Shown one piece after another: positions 9,907-18,496 of a stretch of DNA of 64,000 nucleotides; the stretch's first letter is position 1, and the number at the start of each line of letters is the position of its first letter. The position numbers and the translations under genes are program-made. Source of the DNA: Campylobacter sp. RM16189 (GTDB lineage Bacteria; Campylobacterota; Campylobacteria; Campylobacterales; Campylobacteraceae); NCBI RefSeq assembly GCF_012978815.1, contig NZ_LIWR01000004.1:141063-205062 (forward strand), in the 5' to 3' direction. The notes beneath the pieces were generated by a model. It did no database searches. It was not told the origin of the DNA and saw only the letters and a list, made by a program, of their open reading frames with translations.

Positions 9907-10971
9907 TTAAGCCATTTGCGCCGCAACTTCCGCCGCAAAATCTTCGTTTTTCTTCTCCAAGCCTTCGCCAAGCTCAAATCTAACGTATTTTACAATCTCG
10001 ATTTTGCCGCCAAGCTCTTTGCTCTTTTCAGTTATTACCTGCTCAACAGTTTTCTTGTCGTCCATTACGTAAAATTGGCCTAAAAGAGTAAGTCTTTGAT
10101 CTAGTACGGTATTGTCCGCAAAAAATCTTTCGATCTTGCCAGGTATGATTTTATCCCAAATTTTCTCAGGCTTACCTTCGGCTTTTAGCTCTTCTTTTAT
10201 CGCGTCTTCGGCTTTTGCTACGACATCATCGGTAAGTTGCAATCTACTTGCGTAACTTGGGATATGGTGAAGCGGTTTGCCAAGGCGAACCAACTCTTCA
10301 TTGTCTTTTTCAAGCTCGGCTTTAAGAGCGATAAATTCTTTTTCCACAAATTCTCTATCAAGATCTTTGTAGCTTATCACGCTTGGCTTCATAGCGGCTG
10401 CATGCATACATAAATTTCTTATGAAATCCTCTGCTTTTTGAGCTGTTTGAGCGCTATCGCAAGCTGCAGCGATGATAACGCCAACGCGTCCGTTTGAATG
10501 TACATATCCGTTTAATACGCCGTTTTCATCTACTTTAACTGTCTCAAAGCGTCTTACTACCAAATTTTCGCCGATTGTAGCGATTTGACCCTTGAAATAA
10601 TCTTCAAATTTAACACCGTTTATAACGCTCTCATTAAGGCTTTCTACGCTAGAGATAGAGTTTGCTTGGATATGAGCGGTAGTGTCTTTTGTAAGGTTTT
10701 GAAATTGAACGTTTTTAGCAACAAAATCGGTTTCTGAATTTATCTCTGTAATAGTTGCTTTCTTGCAGTGTTCGCACACTTCAACCGTTACAAGACCCTC
10801 GCTTGCAAGCCTGTCGGCTTTTTTAGCGGCTTGCCCAAGACCCTTTTCGCGAAGTATATCTACGGCTTTTTCCATATCTCCGTTAGCTTCGGCTAAAGCC
10901 TTTTTACAATCCATCATTCCGGCTCCGGTTGCTTCACGGAGCTCTTTTACCATTTGTGCGGTTATTTCCAT
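9907..10971 (-). CDS. tsf: Translation elongation factor Ts
   Basis: Guanine-nucleotide exchange factor for EF-Tu. The N-terminus has a UBA-like helical region with VKELREATGAGMMDCKKAL, the family hallmark, followed by NSETDFVAKN, and the dimerisation/core domains fill out 354 residues. The start codon overlaps the rpsB stop (TAATG), the usual rpsB-tsf operon. A CEHCKK pair inside the N-terminal domain is unusual compared with well-known EF-Ts sequences, but I cannot say whether it binds metal. Confidence 0.97.
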   Translation of the reverse strand: MEITAQMVKELREATGAGMMDCKKALAEANGDMEKAVDILREKGLGQAAKKADRLASEGLVTVEVCEHCKKATITEINSETDFVAKNVQFQNLTKDTTAHIQANSISSVESLNESVINGVKFEDYFKGQIATIGENLVVRRFETVKVDENGVLNGYVHSNGRVGVIIAAACDSAQTAQKAEDFIRNLCMHAAAMKPSVISYKDLDREFVEKEFIALKAELEKDNEELVRLGKPLHHIPSYASRLQLTDDVVAKAEDAIKEELKAEGKPEKIWDKIIPGKIERFFADNTVLDQRLTLLGQFYVMDDKKTVEQVITEKSKELGGKIEIVKYVRFELGEGLEKKNEDFAAEVAAQMA

Positions 10972-11765
10972 TATTCTTCATCCTCCGCTTCAAATTCTTC
11001 TTCGCTAAATGCCTCTTCTAGCACAGCATCTTTCTCATCTTGAGTAACCTCTTCTTTGCCTTCTTCGGCTACACCGCCGTCTTTTTCAAGTTGTGAGCGT
11101 CCTTCGATGATAGCCTCAGCCATCTCTTGGCAGAAAAGTTGCACCGAACGGATAGCATCGTCATTTCCAGGGATTGGATAGTCGATTACGTCAGGATCGC
11201 AGTTTGTATCTATCGGAGCAACTACAGGGATTTTTAATCTGTTTGCTTCTTGAACTGCTATTTTTTCTTTAACTGTATCGATAACAAAGATCATATCAGG
11301 TGGAGTTTTCATATTTCTAATTCCGCCAAGGTAGGCTACAAGCTTCTCTTTTTTTCTTCTTAGCATCAAAGCTTCTTTTTTGGTTAGAAGATTGATTGAG
11401 CCATCTTCTTCCATAGCTTCGATAACTTCAAGCTTGCGTATGCTTTGGCGGATTGTTCCGAAGTTTGTCATCATGCCGCCCAACCAGCGGTGATTTACGT
11501 ATGGCATTCCGCATTTTTCAGCGTATTCGCCAACTGTTTGACCAGCTTGTTTTTTTGTTCCGACAAAAAGGATAGTTTTACCCTCTGCCGCTGCGTCACG
11601 AACGATGTTGTACGTGTAGCGGAAGTAGCGGATAGTTTTTTGTAGATCTATAATGTAGATACCTTTTCTCTCGCCAAAAATGAATTTTTTCATCTTTGGG
11701 TTCCATCTGCGTGTTTGGTGTCCGAAGTGAACGCCGCACTCTAGCAAATCTCTCATTGTTACCAT
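10971..11765 (-). CDS. rpsB: 30S ribosomal protein S2
   Basis: Primary S2 protein of the small subunit, 264 residues, beginning [18 protein letters not shown] longer frame runs upstream, but the ATG at 11765 follows AAGGAGAACCGAT and gives the canonical start. S2 motifs include [22 protein letters not shown], and [13 protein letters not shown] followed by IPGNDDAI. The C-terminal 35 residues are an acidic Glu-rich tail. First gene of the rpsB-tsf operon, with a good -10 box upstream. Confidence 0.97.
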   Translation of the reverse strand: MVTMRDLLECGVHFGHQTRRWNPKMKKFIFGERKGIYIIDLQKTIRYFRYTYNIVRDAAAEGKTILFVGTKKQAGQTVGEYAEKCGMPYVNHRWLGGMMTNFGTIRQSIRKLEVIEAMEEDGSINLLTKKEALMLRRKKEKLVAYLGGIRNMKTPPDMIFVIDTVKEKIAVQEANRLKIPVVAPIDTNCDPDVIDYPIPGNDDAIRSVQLFCQEMAEAIIEGRSQLEKDGGVAEEGKEEVTQDEKDAVLEEAFSEEEFEAEDEE

Positions 11766-11884
11766 ATCGGTTCTCCTTGTGCGCTTTTGCGCGAAATTTA
11801 GGTTTCTCCTCCACACCCATTAACGACAAATTTGCACCTATCGCAACCAAATTTTAGGATTGGTGTGTGTGAATTGAAGCTTGG

Positions 11885-11890
11885 ATTATA
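11885..11890 (-). promoter_or_regulatory. -10 box of the rpsB-tsf promoter
   Basis: The minus strand reads TATAAT here, about 120 bases upstream of the rpsB start, following an AT-rich stretch as in campylobacter sigma-70 promoters, which depend little on a -35 box. It is the only perfect TATAAT in the 289-base gap between rpsB and iadA. The rest of that gap is AT-rich with no other gene or obvious terminator. Confidence 0.6.
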
Positions 11891-12054
11891 CTGAAAGCAA
11901 TATAAAATTAAGCTAAATTTTATGAATAGGTTTTGGTTAAAAGCAAAATTCTTAGTAAATTTTAATTATCAAAATTTACAGACCCCGGCACACTAAACTA
12001 GAGCCTGCAAATTTTAAATACAATCGCAAATTTACTATCACGGTCGCAATAAAA

Positions 12055-13194
12055 TCACTCGAAAAATCCTTTTTTAACAAGCTCTTTATCTTTCACGCAA
12101 AACTCGCCTTTTGCTATTACGTCTTGAACTGCCATATCTTCATTAAAGCTCGTAAAGTCCGCGTCAAAACCGACTTTTATAGAGCCTTTATTTTCTAAAT
12201 TTAAAAATTTAGCCACATTTTTTCCCATCAAAGCAAAAGCCTGAGTGTGAGTTAAAATTTTGTTTTTAACCACGTCTCTTAGCACGTCTAAATTTGCACT
12301 GCAACTTGCACATCCGTATCCGACCAAAGCACCACTTTCATCAAATTTAGGCACGCTTCCGTTGCCATCAGAACTCATCGTCATCATGTCTAGCTTTAAG
12401 CCCTTTTCGATGCCGTAAGCGATTACCTCATGAAGCGGAGCAAACTGGCTTCCGCCGCTTGTGATATCAAAAAATCCGCCCATCTTTTGCAGTTTCAAGC
12501 ACTCATCAAAGAGATCTTTTGTCCTGGCACAATGTGTCGGCGAGAAGTACTGAACAGGAAATTCGCAGTCTTTTAGTATCCTAAACACCGCATCAAGCTT
12601 GCTAGATAGTCCGCCCATGTGCATATGCATCACGCCGCCTTTTTTGGATATCATGCCTCCAATTCTTATCTGAGTTAGGATCTTGATAAGCTCTTCATCG
12701 GTCGGATAACTGCTTCTGTTATCCGACATTGCGATTTTAACGCCTCTAACTTTATCGATTAACACTAAGTCTTTAGTAATACTTCCCGTAAAAGTAACAG
12801 TCGGCGTAGCGTATGAACCTGTATGGATAAATGTCGAAATTCCTTCAAATTCAAGTGCTTTTGCTTTGGAGTAAAGATTTTCAAGACTTCTGGTGCAGCC
12901 ATCAGTGCCTAAAACTCCAACGACAGTCGTGATACCGTGCTTTACGATCTCGCTTAATTTAATTTCAGGAGTTCTTGAATGATATCCCGCTTCGCCTCCT
13001 CCACCAGTGATATGGACATGTTGATCGATTAGTCCGGGAGCTAAAATTTTGCCTTTAAGATCGTAAGTCTCAAGGTTTTCACAGCGGAAATCAAGTCCTT
13101 TTCCGATAGCTAAAATTTTACCTCCGCCCACAAGCACATCACTATCTCCGACATGCTCAGGGGTAAATAAATTTGCATTTTTAAGTAGTAGCAT
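12055..13194 (-). CDS. iadA: Isoaspartyl dipeptidase (beta-aspartyl-peptidase)
   Basis: Zinc metallo-dipeptidase of the amidohydrolase superfamily. It cleaves beta-aspartyl dipeptides from damaged proteins. The metal-ligand motif is LIDQHVHITGGGG, followed by a Lys in VRGVKIAMSD in the position of the carboxylated metal-bridging lysine. Further motifs are MHMHMGG and the catalytic Asp in MSSDGNGSVP. Length (379) is close to the E. coli enzyme. The ATG is preceded by AAAGGAGTTAGC. It stands alone between rpsB and the Sel1 genes. Confidence 0.92.
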   Translation of the reverse strand: MLLLKNANLFTPEHVGDSDVLVGGGKILAIGKGLDFRCENLETYDLKGKILAPGLIDQHVHITGGGGEAGYHSRTPEIKLSEIVKHGITTVVGVLGTDGCTRSLENLYSKAKALEFEGISTFIHTGSYATPTVTFTGSITKDLVLIDKVRGVKIAMSDNRSSYPTDEELIKILTQIRIGGMISKKGGVMHMHMGGLSSKLDAVFRILKDCEFPVQYFSPTHCARTKDLFDECLKLQKMGGFFDITSGGSQFAPLHEVIAYGIEKGLKLDMMTMSSDGNGSVPKFDESGALVGYGCASCSANLDVLRDVVKNKILTHTQAFALMGKNVAKFLNLENKGSIKVGFDADFTSFNEDMAVQDVIAKGEFCVKDKELVKKGFFE

Positions 13195-13273
13195 GCTAAC
13201 TCCTTTAAATTTTAAATGTAGATTTTTTATTTTAGCAAATTTAAAGAAATTTTAGCCTTTATGCAAAATTAAA

Positions 13274-13996
13274 TCAAAGCTTTCCAAGCTCCATAAACAT
13301 TAAATTTTCACAGCTTTGCTCATCACCCAGATCGCAGCCTTGCTTAAAAAACTCCTTAGCCTTTTCTCTATCTTGCTTCATGTGAGCTTTGGCTTTCGGA
13401 TTTGTATTTAGCGCACCCACGTTGTAACAACCTCTTGAGTGATGCATCTGGCAAGCTTTAGCGTGAAACTCTTCGGCTTTTTTGAAATTTAGCTCGATTC
13501 CATGACCCCTTACATAAGAGCGCGCTAGCTCGTAGCAACCTTCAGGAGTCCCGTATTCGCAAGCTTTTTTAAAGAATTCGTTGCCTGCCTTTTTATCCTC
13601 TTTTATGCCTTCGCCTTTGAAGTTAAACACGCCCAAGTTAAAGCACGCCATGCCGTCTTCGCCGTTGCAAGCTTTCGTTAGAAGCGTAACAGCTTTTGCG
13701 TAATCTTTCAAATCGCTATAAACCATAGCAAGGTTATAGCAGCCATAGACATTATCGCCGTTGCAAGCTTTTTCATAGAGGTTTACCGCCTTTTGCATGT
13801 CGTATTTAACGCCTCTTTCGTTTTCATACATGGCGCCAAGGTTATAGCATCCCTGCATATCGCCCTCATTGCAAGCCTTCTCATAAAGCTTTGCCGCCTC
13901 TTCGTATTTGCCATCTACATACGCATCATCAGCCTTGTTTAAAGTCGAGGCAAAAAGCGCTGCCGCGCAAACCATCATACAGATAATCTTTTTCAA
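13274..13996 (-). CDS. Secreted Sel1-repeat / Hcp-like cysteine-rich protein
   Basis: 240 residues with a signal peptide (KKIICMMVCAAALFAS) and tandem Sel1/TPR-like repeats of about 36 residues. Each repeat carries a pair of cysteines spaced as in ACNEGDMQGCYNLG, the pattern of Helicobacter cysteine-rich proteins, where the pair forms a disulfide inside each helical hairpin. Predicted periplasmic or secreted. The start is a TTG preceded by AAGGACAAAT. Exact role unknown; the Hcp family includes host-interacting and penicillin-binding members. Confidence 0.85.
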   Translation of the reverse strand: MKKIICMMVCAAALFASTLNKADDAYVDGKYEEAAKLYEKACNEGDMQGCYNLGAMYENERGVKYDMQKAVNLYEKACNGDNVYGCYNLAMVYSDLKDYAKAVTLLTKACNGEDGMACFNLGVFNFKGEGIKEDKKAGNEFFKKACEYGTPEGCYELARSYVRGHGIELNFKKAEEFHAKACQMHHSRGCYNVGALNTNPKAKAHMKQDREKAKEFFKQGCDLGDEQSCENLMFMELGKL

Positions 13997-14070
13997 ATTT
14001 GTCCTTTTTGTGAAATTTTAAGGACGTGATATTAACAAATCATCTCTTTTTGGTGGATTAAATTTATCGT

Positions 14071-14676
14071 TTATTTTAGATTTTGAGCTTTATCACAGCT
14101 TGATTTAGCTCCAAGAGCGCATGCTCTTTCGTGATAAAGAAGCGATTTTTGTATGTCTTTTGGCGCACCCTCGCCTTTTTCATGCATCTTTGCCGCCATA
14201 ACGCAACTTGAAGCCGTCTCAAGCTCACATGCCCGCTCGTAAAATTTAAGCGCCTGTGCATGATCTTTTATGACACCGTTTCCGTAGTAGTGCAAATTCG
14301 CTAAGATGATACAGCTGTAAGGAATATCGGCATCGCAAGCTTGCTTAGCAAATTTAGCAGCAAACGCGAAGTCTTGCTTAACCCCTCTGCCCTCATAATA
14401 AGCGCTCGCAAGTCTATCGCAACCAAGCAAATTTCCGCCATCGCATGCCTTTGCGTAGAGATTAACCGCCTTTTCATACTCAAATTTACGCTTGTCGTTT
14501 GAAAAGTAAAAATTTCCAAGCATAACACAAGAGTCCAAAACTCTTTCGTCGCAGCTTTTAGTTAGTATTTTAGCTGCGGCTTTTTCATCTCCTATGCGAA
14601 AGAGTCTTTGCGCTTCTTGCAACTGCGCACCAAAAAGAGCAGAAGACAATAAAACAATCAAAGCTATCTTTTTCAT
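14071..14676 (-). CDS. Secreted Sel1-repeat / Hcp-like protein (second copy)
   Basis: 201 residues, a paralogue of the neighbouring Sel1 protein. It has a signal peptide (KKIALIVLLSSALFGA) and about five Sel1-like repeats with paired cysteines (KACDGGNLLGCDRLASAYYEG and similar). It is the second gene of a two-gene unit: its ATG follows four bases after the stop of the 71-residue upstream gene, with GGGTGAGATA as ribosome site. Function not known. Confidence 0.83.
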   Translation of the reverse strand: MKKIALIVLLSSALFGAQLQEAQRLFRIGDEKAAAKILTKSCDERVLDSCVMLGNFYFSNDKRKFEYEKAVNLYAKACDGGNLLGCDRLASAYYEGRGVKQDFAFAAKFAKQACDADIPYSCIILANLHYYGNGVIKDHAQALKFYERACELETASSCVMAAKMHEKGEGAPKDIQKSLLYHERACALGAKSSCDKAQNLK

Positions 14677-14680
14677 TATC

Positions 14681-14896
14681 TCACCCGCTTAGTTGCACTT
14701 CCTCTTCAATCTTCATCAAATTTATAAAAATTTGTCTTATGTTTTCGCGTTCGTCTTCACTTAATGAAATTTGCTCGCGATTTAAGAATTCCTTTACCAA
14801 AGCTTCGTTTTGAAGTCTTTCCACTCCAAATTTCTTGGCGTTTTGAATTATTTTTACCACTCTTAAATCCTTAGGCGCAAAGGCTTCATATCCCAT
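14681..14896 (-). CDS. Small hypothetical protein upstream of Sel1 gene
   Basis: 71 residues, charged and mostly helical, without signal peptide or membrane segment. It starts MGYEAFAPKDLRVVKII with AAGGACTGCATA upstream of the ATG. The stop is four bases from the next start, so it is probably co-expressed with the Sel1-repeat protein. I do not recognise the family. Confidence 0.6.
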   Translation of the reverse strand: MGYEAFAPKDLRVVKIIQNAKKFGVERLQNEALVKEFLNREQISLSEDERENIRQIFINLMKIEEEVQLSG

Positions 14897-14968
14897 TATG
14901 CAGTCCTTTAAGTATTTTAAAAAATAAAATTATAAAACAACAAAACTGAATTATCAAAGAAAAAGAGG

Positions 14969-14989
14969 CGATCGGAACTAGTCCGATCG
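14969..14989 (-). terminator. Rho-independent terminator after the DUF4198 gene
   Basis: A 7-bp perfect stem, CGATCGG and CCGATCG, around a 7-base loop. Read leftwards, a T-rich run (CCTCTTTTTCTTT) follows the stem. It begins 11 bases past the stop of the minus-strand DUF4198 gene. Confidence 0.7.
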
Positions 14990-14999
14990 GTAAGGAAGA

Positions 15000-15755
15000 T
15001 TATTTATTTACTTTTATTACAAGACTAGCGTCAAGCTCTTCTTTGTCGCATTTTTTAGGATCTGCGTAAGCCGTCTCGTGCTTGGCTTGAAATAGCCAAT
15101 TTCCCTCTTTGATAGCTATAACTTCGATCACGCCTTGAAGGTCAGTCGTGCCAAAAAATGTATATTTACCCTCAGGAAATCCTTCAATCACGCCCGTAAC
15201 TTTAGCAACTTTCGCAGGCTTGCCGTTAGCGAAAAATTGCAATTTAAAAGGAGTATCAACCTTGATCTTCGTAATATCGCTTAGAGGAACGATTTCTACG
15301 ATCTGACCTATCGGCTTATAGATGAAGTCCTCCACTTGATCGCCTTCTACGATTATGCTTTTAGCCGTTCTAGCGTGAAATCCGCAAGATTCAACGTTTT
15401 TTACATTTTCTTTATGTCCGTCTTGATGCCACTTGCCGTCCTTATCTTTTGACCAAAATGTAGGTTTATAGTCGCCTGCTAGAACATAAGAGCCTTTTTT
15501 GAGCTTTTCGCCCTCATAGTGATAGTTTTCGCCGGCTTGCTTTAAAACGGTTTTAGCACCGGTTTTATCCACGATATATAGCGGATCAAAAAGTCCTACA
15601 CGCTTATCTTCGATCTTTTCAGGCATAGGAAAGCCGTGTCCATAGCCGATATCTGCGCTAAATTTGTCCGCATTTTTACCCGTTACCCAAAAATCATGTG
15701 CAAAAGCACCGCTTAACGCACCTGCTACGACTAAAGAAGTTAATATCTTCTTCAT
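15000..15755 (-). CDS. DUF4198 (COG5266-like) periplasmic protein
   Basis: 251 residues with a signal peptide ending in GAFAHDFWV. The HDFWV beginning and GYGHGFPMPEKI fit the DUF4198/COG5266 family, labelled as periplasmic components linked to cobalt or nickel uptake, with weak experimental support. Beta-rich segments (VPFKLQFFANGKPAK-like, EGNWLFQAKHETAY) follow. The ATG at 15755 has AAGGAGATAGTA upstream. It is monocistronic with its own terminator. A second family member at 43015 is paired with a TonB receptor, which supports a metal-related role. Confidence 0.8.
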   Translation of the reverse strand: MKKILTSLVVAGALSGAFAHDFWVTGKNADKFSADIGYGHGFPMPEKIEDKRVGLFDPLYIVDKTGAKTVLKQAGENYHYEGEKLKKGSYVLAGDYKPTFWSKDKDGKWHQDGHKENVKNVESCGFHARTAKSIIVEGDQVEDFIYKPIGQIVEIVPLSDITKIKVDTPFKLQFFANGKPAKVAKVTGVIEGFPEGKYTFFGTTDLQGVIEVIAIKEGNWLFQAKHETAYADPKKCDKEELDASLVIKVNK

Positions 15756-16013
15756 TACTATCTCCTTGTTAAATTTTAAGATTGGACAGGTTGAGTATAA
15801 CATAACTGATAATTAAAATCAAGTTTTTTGGGCTAAAAAATTAAATAATAATTTTAAATGAGAAATACAACAAAATTTAAGAATAAAATAGAAAAATAGA
15901 ATAAAAAGCTTAAAATTCCTTATATTTCAAAGTTTATTAATAATTCTACAAATTTGCGTATTTAAATTTAATAAGCAATATCTGATCAATAATCAAGCAG
16001 CCAAGCTTAATCG

Positions 16014-16718
16014 CTATCTCGCCATAATAAAACCCGAAAATCTTCCCGTAATTCGCTCTCTGCGATAGGAAAAATACCTCTCATCGCAATGCGTGCAAAT
16101 TTCATCAAATTTTACGCTCTTTACGCCAAGTTCCTTAAATTCATCAGCCAAAGCGGCGTTTATATCAAATTTAACATCGTTTTTGTATCTATTAAACTCG
16201 CCAAGATCAAGCCCGCCTATATCATAGCAACCGCCTTTGATATTTGGTCCAATAAAAACGCTTAAATTTTGCTCGATGCACCCAAATTCGAGCTTCATTA
16301 AATTTACGGTATTGGTGCAAATCTTACCTACAGTTCCCGCTCTTCCCGCATGGATAGCAGCCACAACCTCACGCACCTCATCCACAATCAAAATAGGCGA
16401 GCAGTCAGCCACTAAAACGCAAAGCGCAACGCCTTTTAAATTTGTGATTATGCCGTCGCAAGGAGGTATTTCATCATCTAAATTTCTAATTATTTCCACG
16501 CGGTTTGAGTGAATTTGACGCATAAATTTTAGATTTCTTATCTCCACACCAAGCAAATTCGCTAAAATTTCGCGATTTTTAGCTACATTTTTAGGCTCGT
16601 CTCCTACATGATCGCCCAAATTTAAGCTCTTATAAGCTCCTCTGCTAACTCCTCCAAAACAAGTTGTAAAACCACCGTAAAAACGCTCGTTATCAAGTAT
16701 AAAATTAATTTGTTTCAT
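16014..16718 (-). CDS. pgeF: Polyphenol oxidase / laccase-domain family protein (peptidoglycan editing factor PgeF-like)
   Basis: 234 residues of the YfiH/DUF152 family. Metal-ligand motifs are MRQIHSNRV, VADCSPILI and AIHAGRAGT, with the His/Cys/His pattern of the family. E. coli PgeF removes L-Ser-containing errors from peptidoglycan precursors, while other members were described as polyphenol oxidases. It overlaps the end of the phosS-like kinase gene by 14 bases and so is probably the third gene of that operon. The 258-base gap on its downstream side is AT-rich, with nothing recognisable. Confidence 0.87.
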   Translation of the reverse strand: MKQINFILDNERFYGGFTTCFGGVSRGAYKSLNLGDHVGDEPKNVAKNREILANLLGVEIRNLKFMRQIHSNRVEIIRNLDDEIPPCDGIITNLKGVALCVLVADCSPILIVDEVREVVAAIHAGRAGTVGKICTNTVNLMKLEFGCIEQNLSVFIGPNIKGGCYDIGGLDLGEFNRYKNDVKFDINAALADEFKELGVKSVKFDEICTHCDERYFSYRRERITGRFSGFIMAR

Positions 16719-17721
16719 CCGCTTGTCCGCTCTCGTCTAAAATTTCATCAGACCCTTTTTTAACATAGCCAAAGCCAAACACCGATCCTTTGCCGACCTC
16801 GCTTGATATAAGCATTTCAAAGCCGTGAAGTCTTAAAATTTGTTTTGCGATATAAAGCCCTAAGCCAAAAGAGTTGGTTTTTATATTGCTTTTTGTTTTG
16901 AAATATTTTTTAGTAACCAGCTTTATATCTTTTTGTTCTATTCCTGCGCCGCTATCTCTTACAAAAACAGCCTCATTTGCAAAGTAAATTTCTATATCTT
17001 TTTGAGAGTATTTAAGCGCATTTTCAACGAAATTTACCAAAACTTGCTTTATGAGAGCCTCATCGGCACTTATATAAATCTCTTTTTTGAATACATTTAT
17101 CACCCTATTTGGATATTTTTCCAAAAGCTCGCTTTTAACTTCATTTACAAGTTTTAGTAAGCTAAAACTTGTGATGTTTAGCTCTAGGCTTTCGGTTGAT
17201 TTTAAATTTAATCTATCTATCAGATTTACGATTTTTTGCGAGTTTCTGGTGATCTTTTCTATAAATTTATCTCTCATATCGCTGTTTAAATTTTTATCGT
17301 TTAAAAGCGTTTGAGATGAGGCTTGAATGATTGCGATTGGATTTTTAAACTCGTGAGAAATCGAGCTTAAAATGCCTTGAAGTTGTGTGTTTCTAAGCTT
17401 TATTTTGGCTGATTTTTTAATGGATTTTTTGCTCTTTTTTCTAAGCTCTTCTCTAAGCTCTTTTATCGTATCTTGGAGATTTTTACTCTCGCCAAAAAAC
17501 ATCTTATATTCGTCTTGTTCAGAGTTTGAATTTTTTAAATTTTCAATATTTACATTAAGTTTGCTAGTGTCTTTTTTGATTATAAAAAACAAAAAAGCCA
17601 CAAACAAAAAAGATATCAAAAGTGCGCTTATATAGATATTTTCAAGCAGTTTTAAAACAGTTACGCAAAGCACAAAAAGCAAGCAAAATAAAAATATAAA
17701 ATTTCTATTTTTAACTAGCAT
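16705..17721 (-). CDS. phosS: Sensor histidine kinase, PhosS-like (phosphate two-component system)
   Basis: 338 residues: two N-terminal membrane helices with almost no periplasmic loop, a Lys-rich coiled coil (about 80-115), the H-box SSISHEFKNPIAIIQ, the N-box LVNFVENALKYS, and ATP-binding motifs VRDSGAGI and SFGLGLYIAKQI. The lack of a sensor domain fits the non-classical phosphate kinase PhosS of C. jejuni. The gene overlaps the regulator by seven bases and is divergent from pstSCAB. The symbol is given by family and context; direct proof of phosphate sensing is absent. Confidence 0.8.
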   Translation of the reverse strand: MLVKNRNFIFLFCLLFVLCVTVLKLLENIYISALLISFLFVAFLFFIIKKDTSKLNVNIENLKNSNSEQDEYKMFFGESKNLQDTIKELREELRKKSKKSIKKSAKIKLRNTQLQGILSSISHEFKNPIAIIQASSQTLLNDKNLNSDMRDKFIEKITRNSQKIVNLIDRLNLKSTESLELNITSFSLLKLVNEVKSELLEKYPNRVINVFKKEIYISADEALIKQVLVNFVENALKYSQKDIEIYFANEAVFVRDSGAGIEQKDIKLVTKKYFKTKSNIKTNSFGLGLYIAKQILRLHGFEMLISSEVGKGSVFGFGYVKKGSDEILDESGQADETN

Positions 17722-18371
17722 ATCTTATATCCCATAGCCCTAACCGAAACTATATAGTCGCTATTTCCAAGCTTTTGCCTAAGGCGTTTTATAGCGATAT
17801 TTATCGTCTTTTCGCTTATCTCTTCGCCGTTCCAAATTTTATCCCAAAGATAATCTCTGCTTAAAACTATATTTTGATTTTTTATAAACTCTATAAGCAA
17901 ATTCATCTCAAGCTTGCTTAAATTTATCTCGTTATCGGCTACAAAAACTTGCTTCGTTTCGCAATTTATAACTATATCTTTAAATTTGTATATCTTGCTT
18001 TCGCCCTTTGTTCTCTTTAAAACAGCCTTAACTCTAACTATAAGATCATCCACGTCAAAAGGCTTTGTGATATAGTCATCTCCGCCGGCTTTAAAACCCT
18101 CGAGCTTAGCCTCTTTACTGTCTTTTGCACTAAGAAAAATAACAGGCGTGTTAAAGCCTTTGTTTCTTAGCTCTTTTACAAAAACAGCTCCTTCGGCATG
18201 GATTAAATTTCTATCCACTATCAAAAGATCGACACTTTCTTCTTCTAAAAACTGCTCAATCTTGGATACGCTGCTAAAGCCTACAACTTCAAATCCAGCC
18301 TTTTGTAAATGATACTCTAAAATATCCAAAAGATCCTTTTCATCATCAATCAAAGCTATTAGCGCAGACAT
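17715..18371 (-). CDS. phosR: Response regulator, OmpR family, PhosR-like
   Basis: 218 residues: an N-terminal receiver with the DDE acidic cluster (ALIDDEKDLLDIL), phospho-acceptor Asp in LLIVDRN and Lys in ITKPFDVDDL, then an OmpR/PhoB-type winged helix (LSKLEMNLLIEF and KTINIAIKRLRQKLG). It is transcribed away from pstS, about 125 bases apart, with a Pho-box-like site between. The likely job is activating pst on phosphate starvation. Inferred from position and the C. jejuni PhosSR system, where the regulator genes are not next to pst. Confidence 0.82.
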   Translation of the reverse strand: MSALIALIDDEKDLLDILEYHLQKAGFEVVGFSSVSKIEQFLEEESVDLLIVDRNLIHAEGAVFVKELRNKGFNTPVIFLSAKDSKEAKLEGFKAGGDDYITKPFDVDDLIVRVKAVLKRTKGESKIYKFKDIVINCETKQVFVADNEINLSKLEMNLLIEFIKNQNIVLSRDYLWDKIWNGEEISEKTINIAIKRLRQKLGNSDYIVSVRAMGYKIC

Positions 18372-18435
18372 GTTTTTCCTTAAATTTTAAAAAGCTTATA
18401 TTACAAAATTTCCAAAAACAAATCAATCGTAAAAT

Positions 18436-18451
18436 GTTTCTTAAAAGTTTC
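18436..18451 (+). promoter_or_regulatory. Candidate PhosR (Pho) box upstream of pstS
   Basis: GTTTC is directly repeated with six bases between, reading GTTTCTTAAAAGTTTC. This agrees, with one mismatch in the spacer, with the C. jejuni PhosR box as I recall it (GTTTCnAAAAnGTTTC). It ends 45 bases before the pstS ATG, a proper place for an activator site. Confidence 0.68.
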
Positions 18452-18496
18452 CAAAAAATTTTACACTTACGCTATCAAAATCAAAAAGGAGAAAAG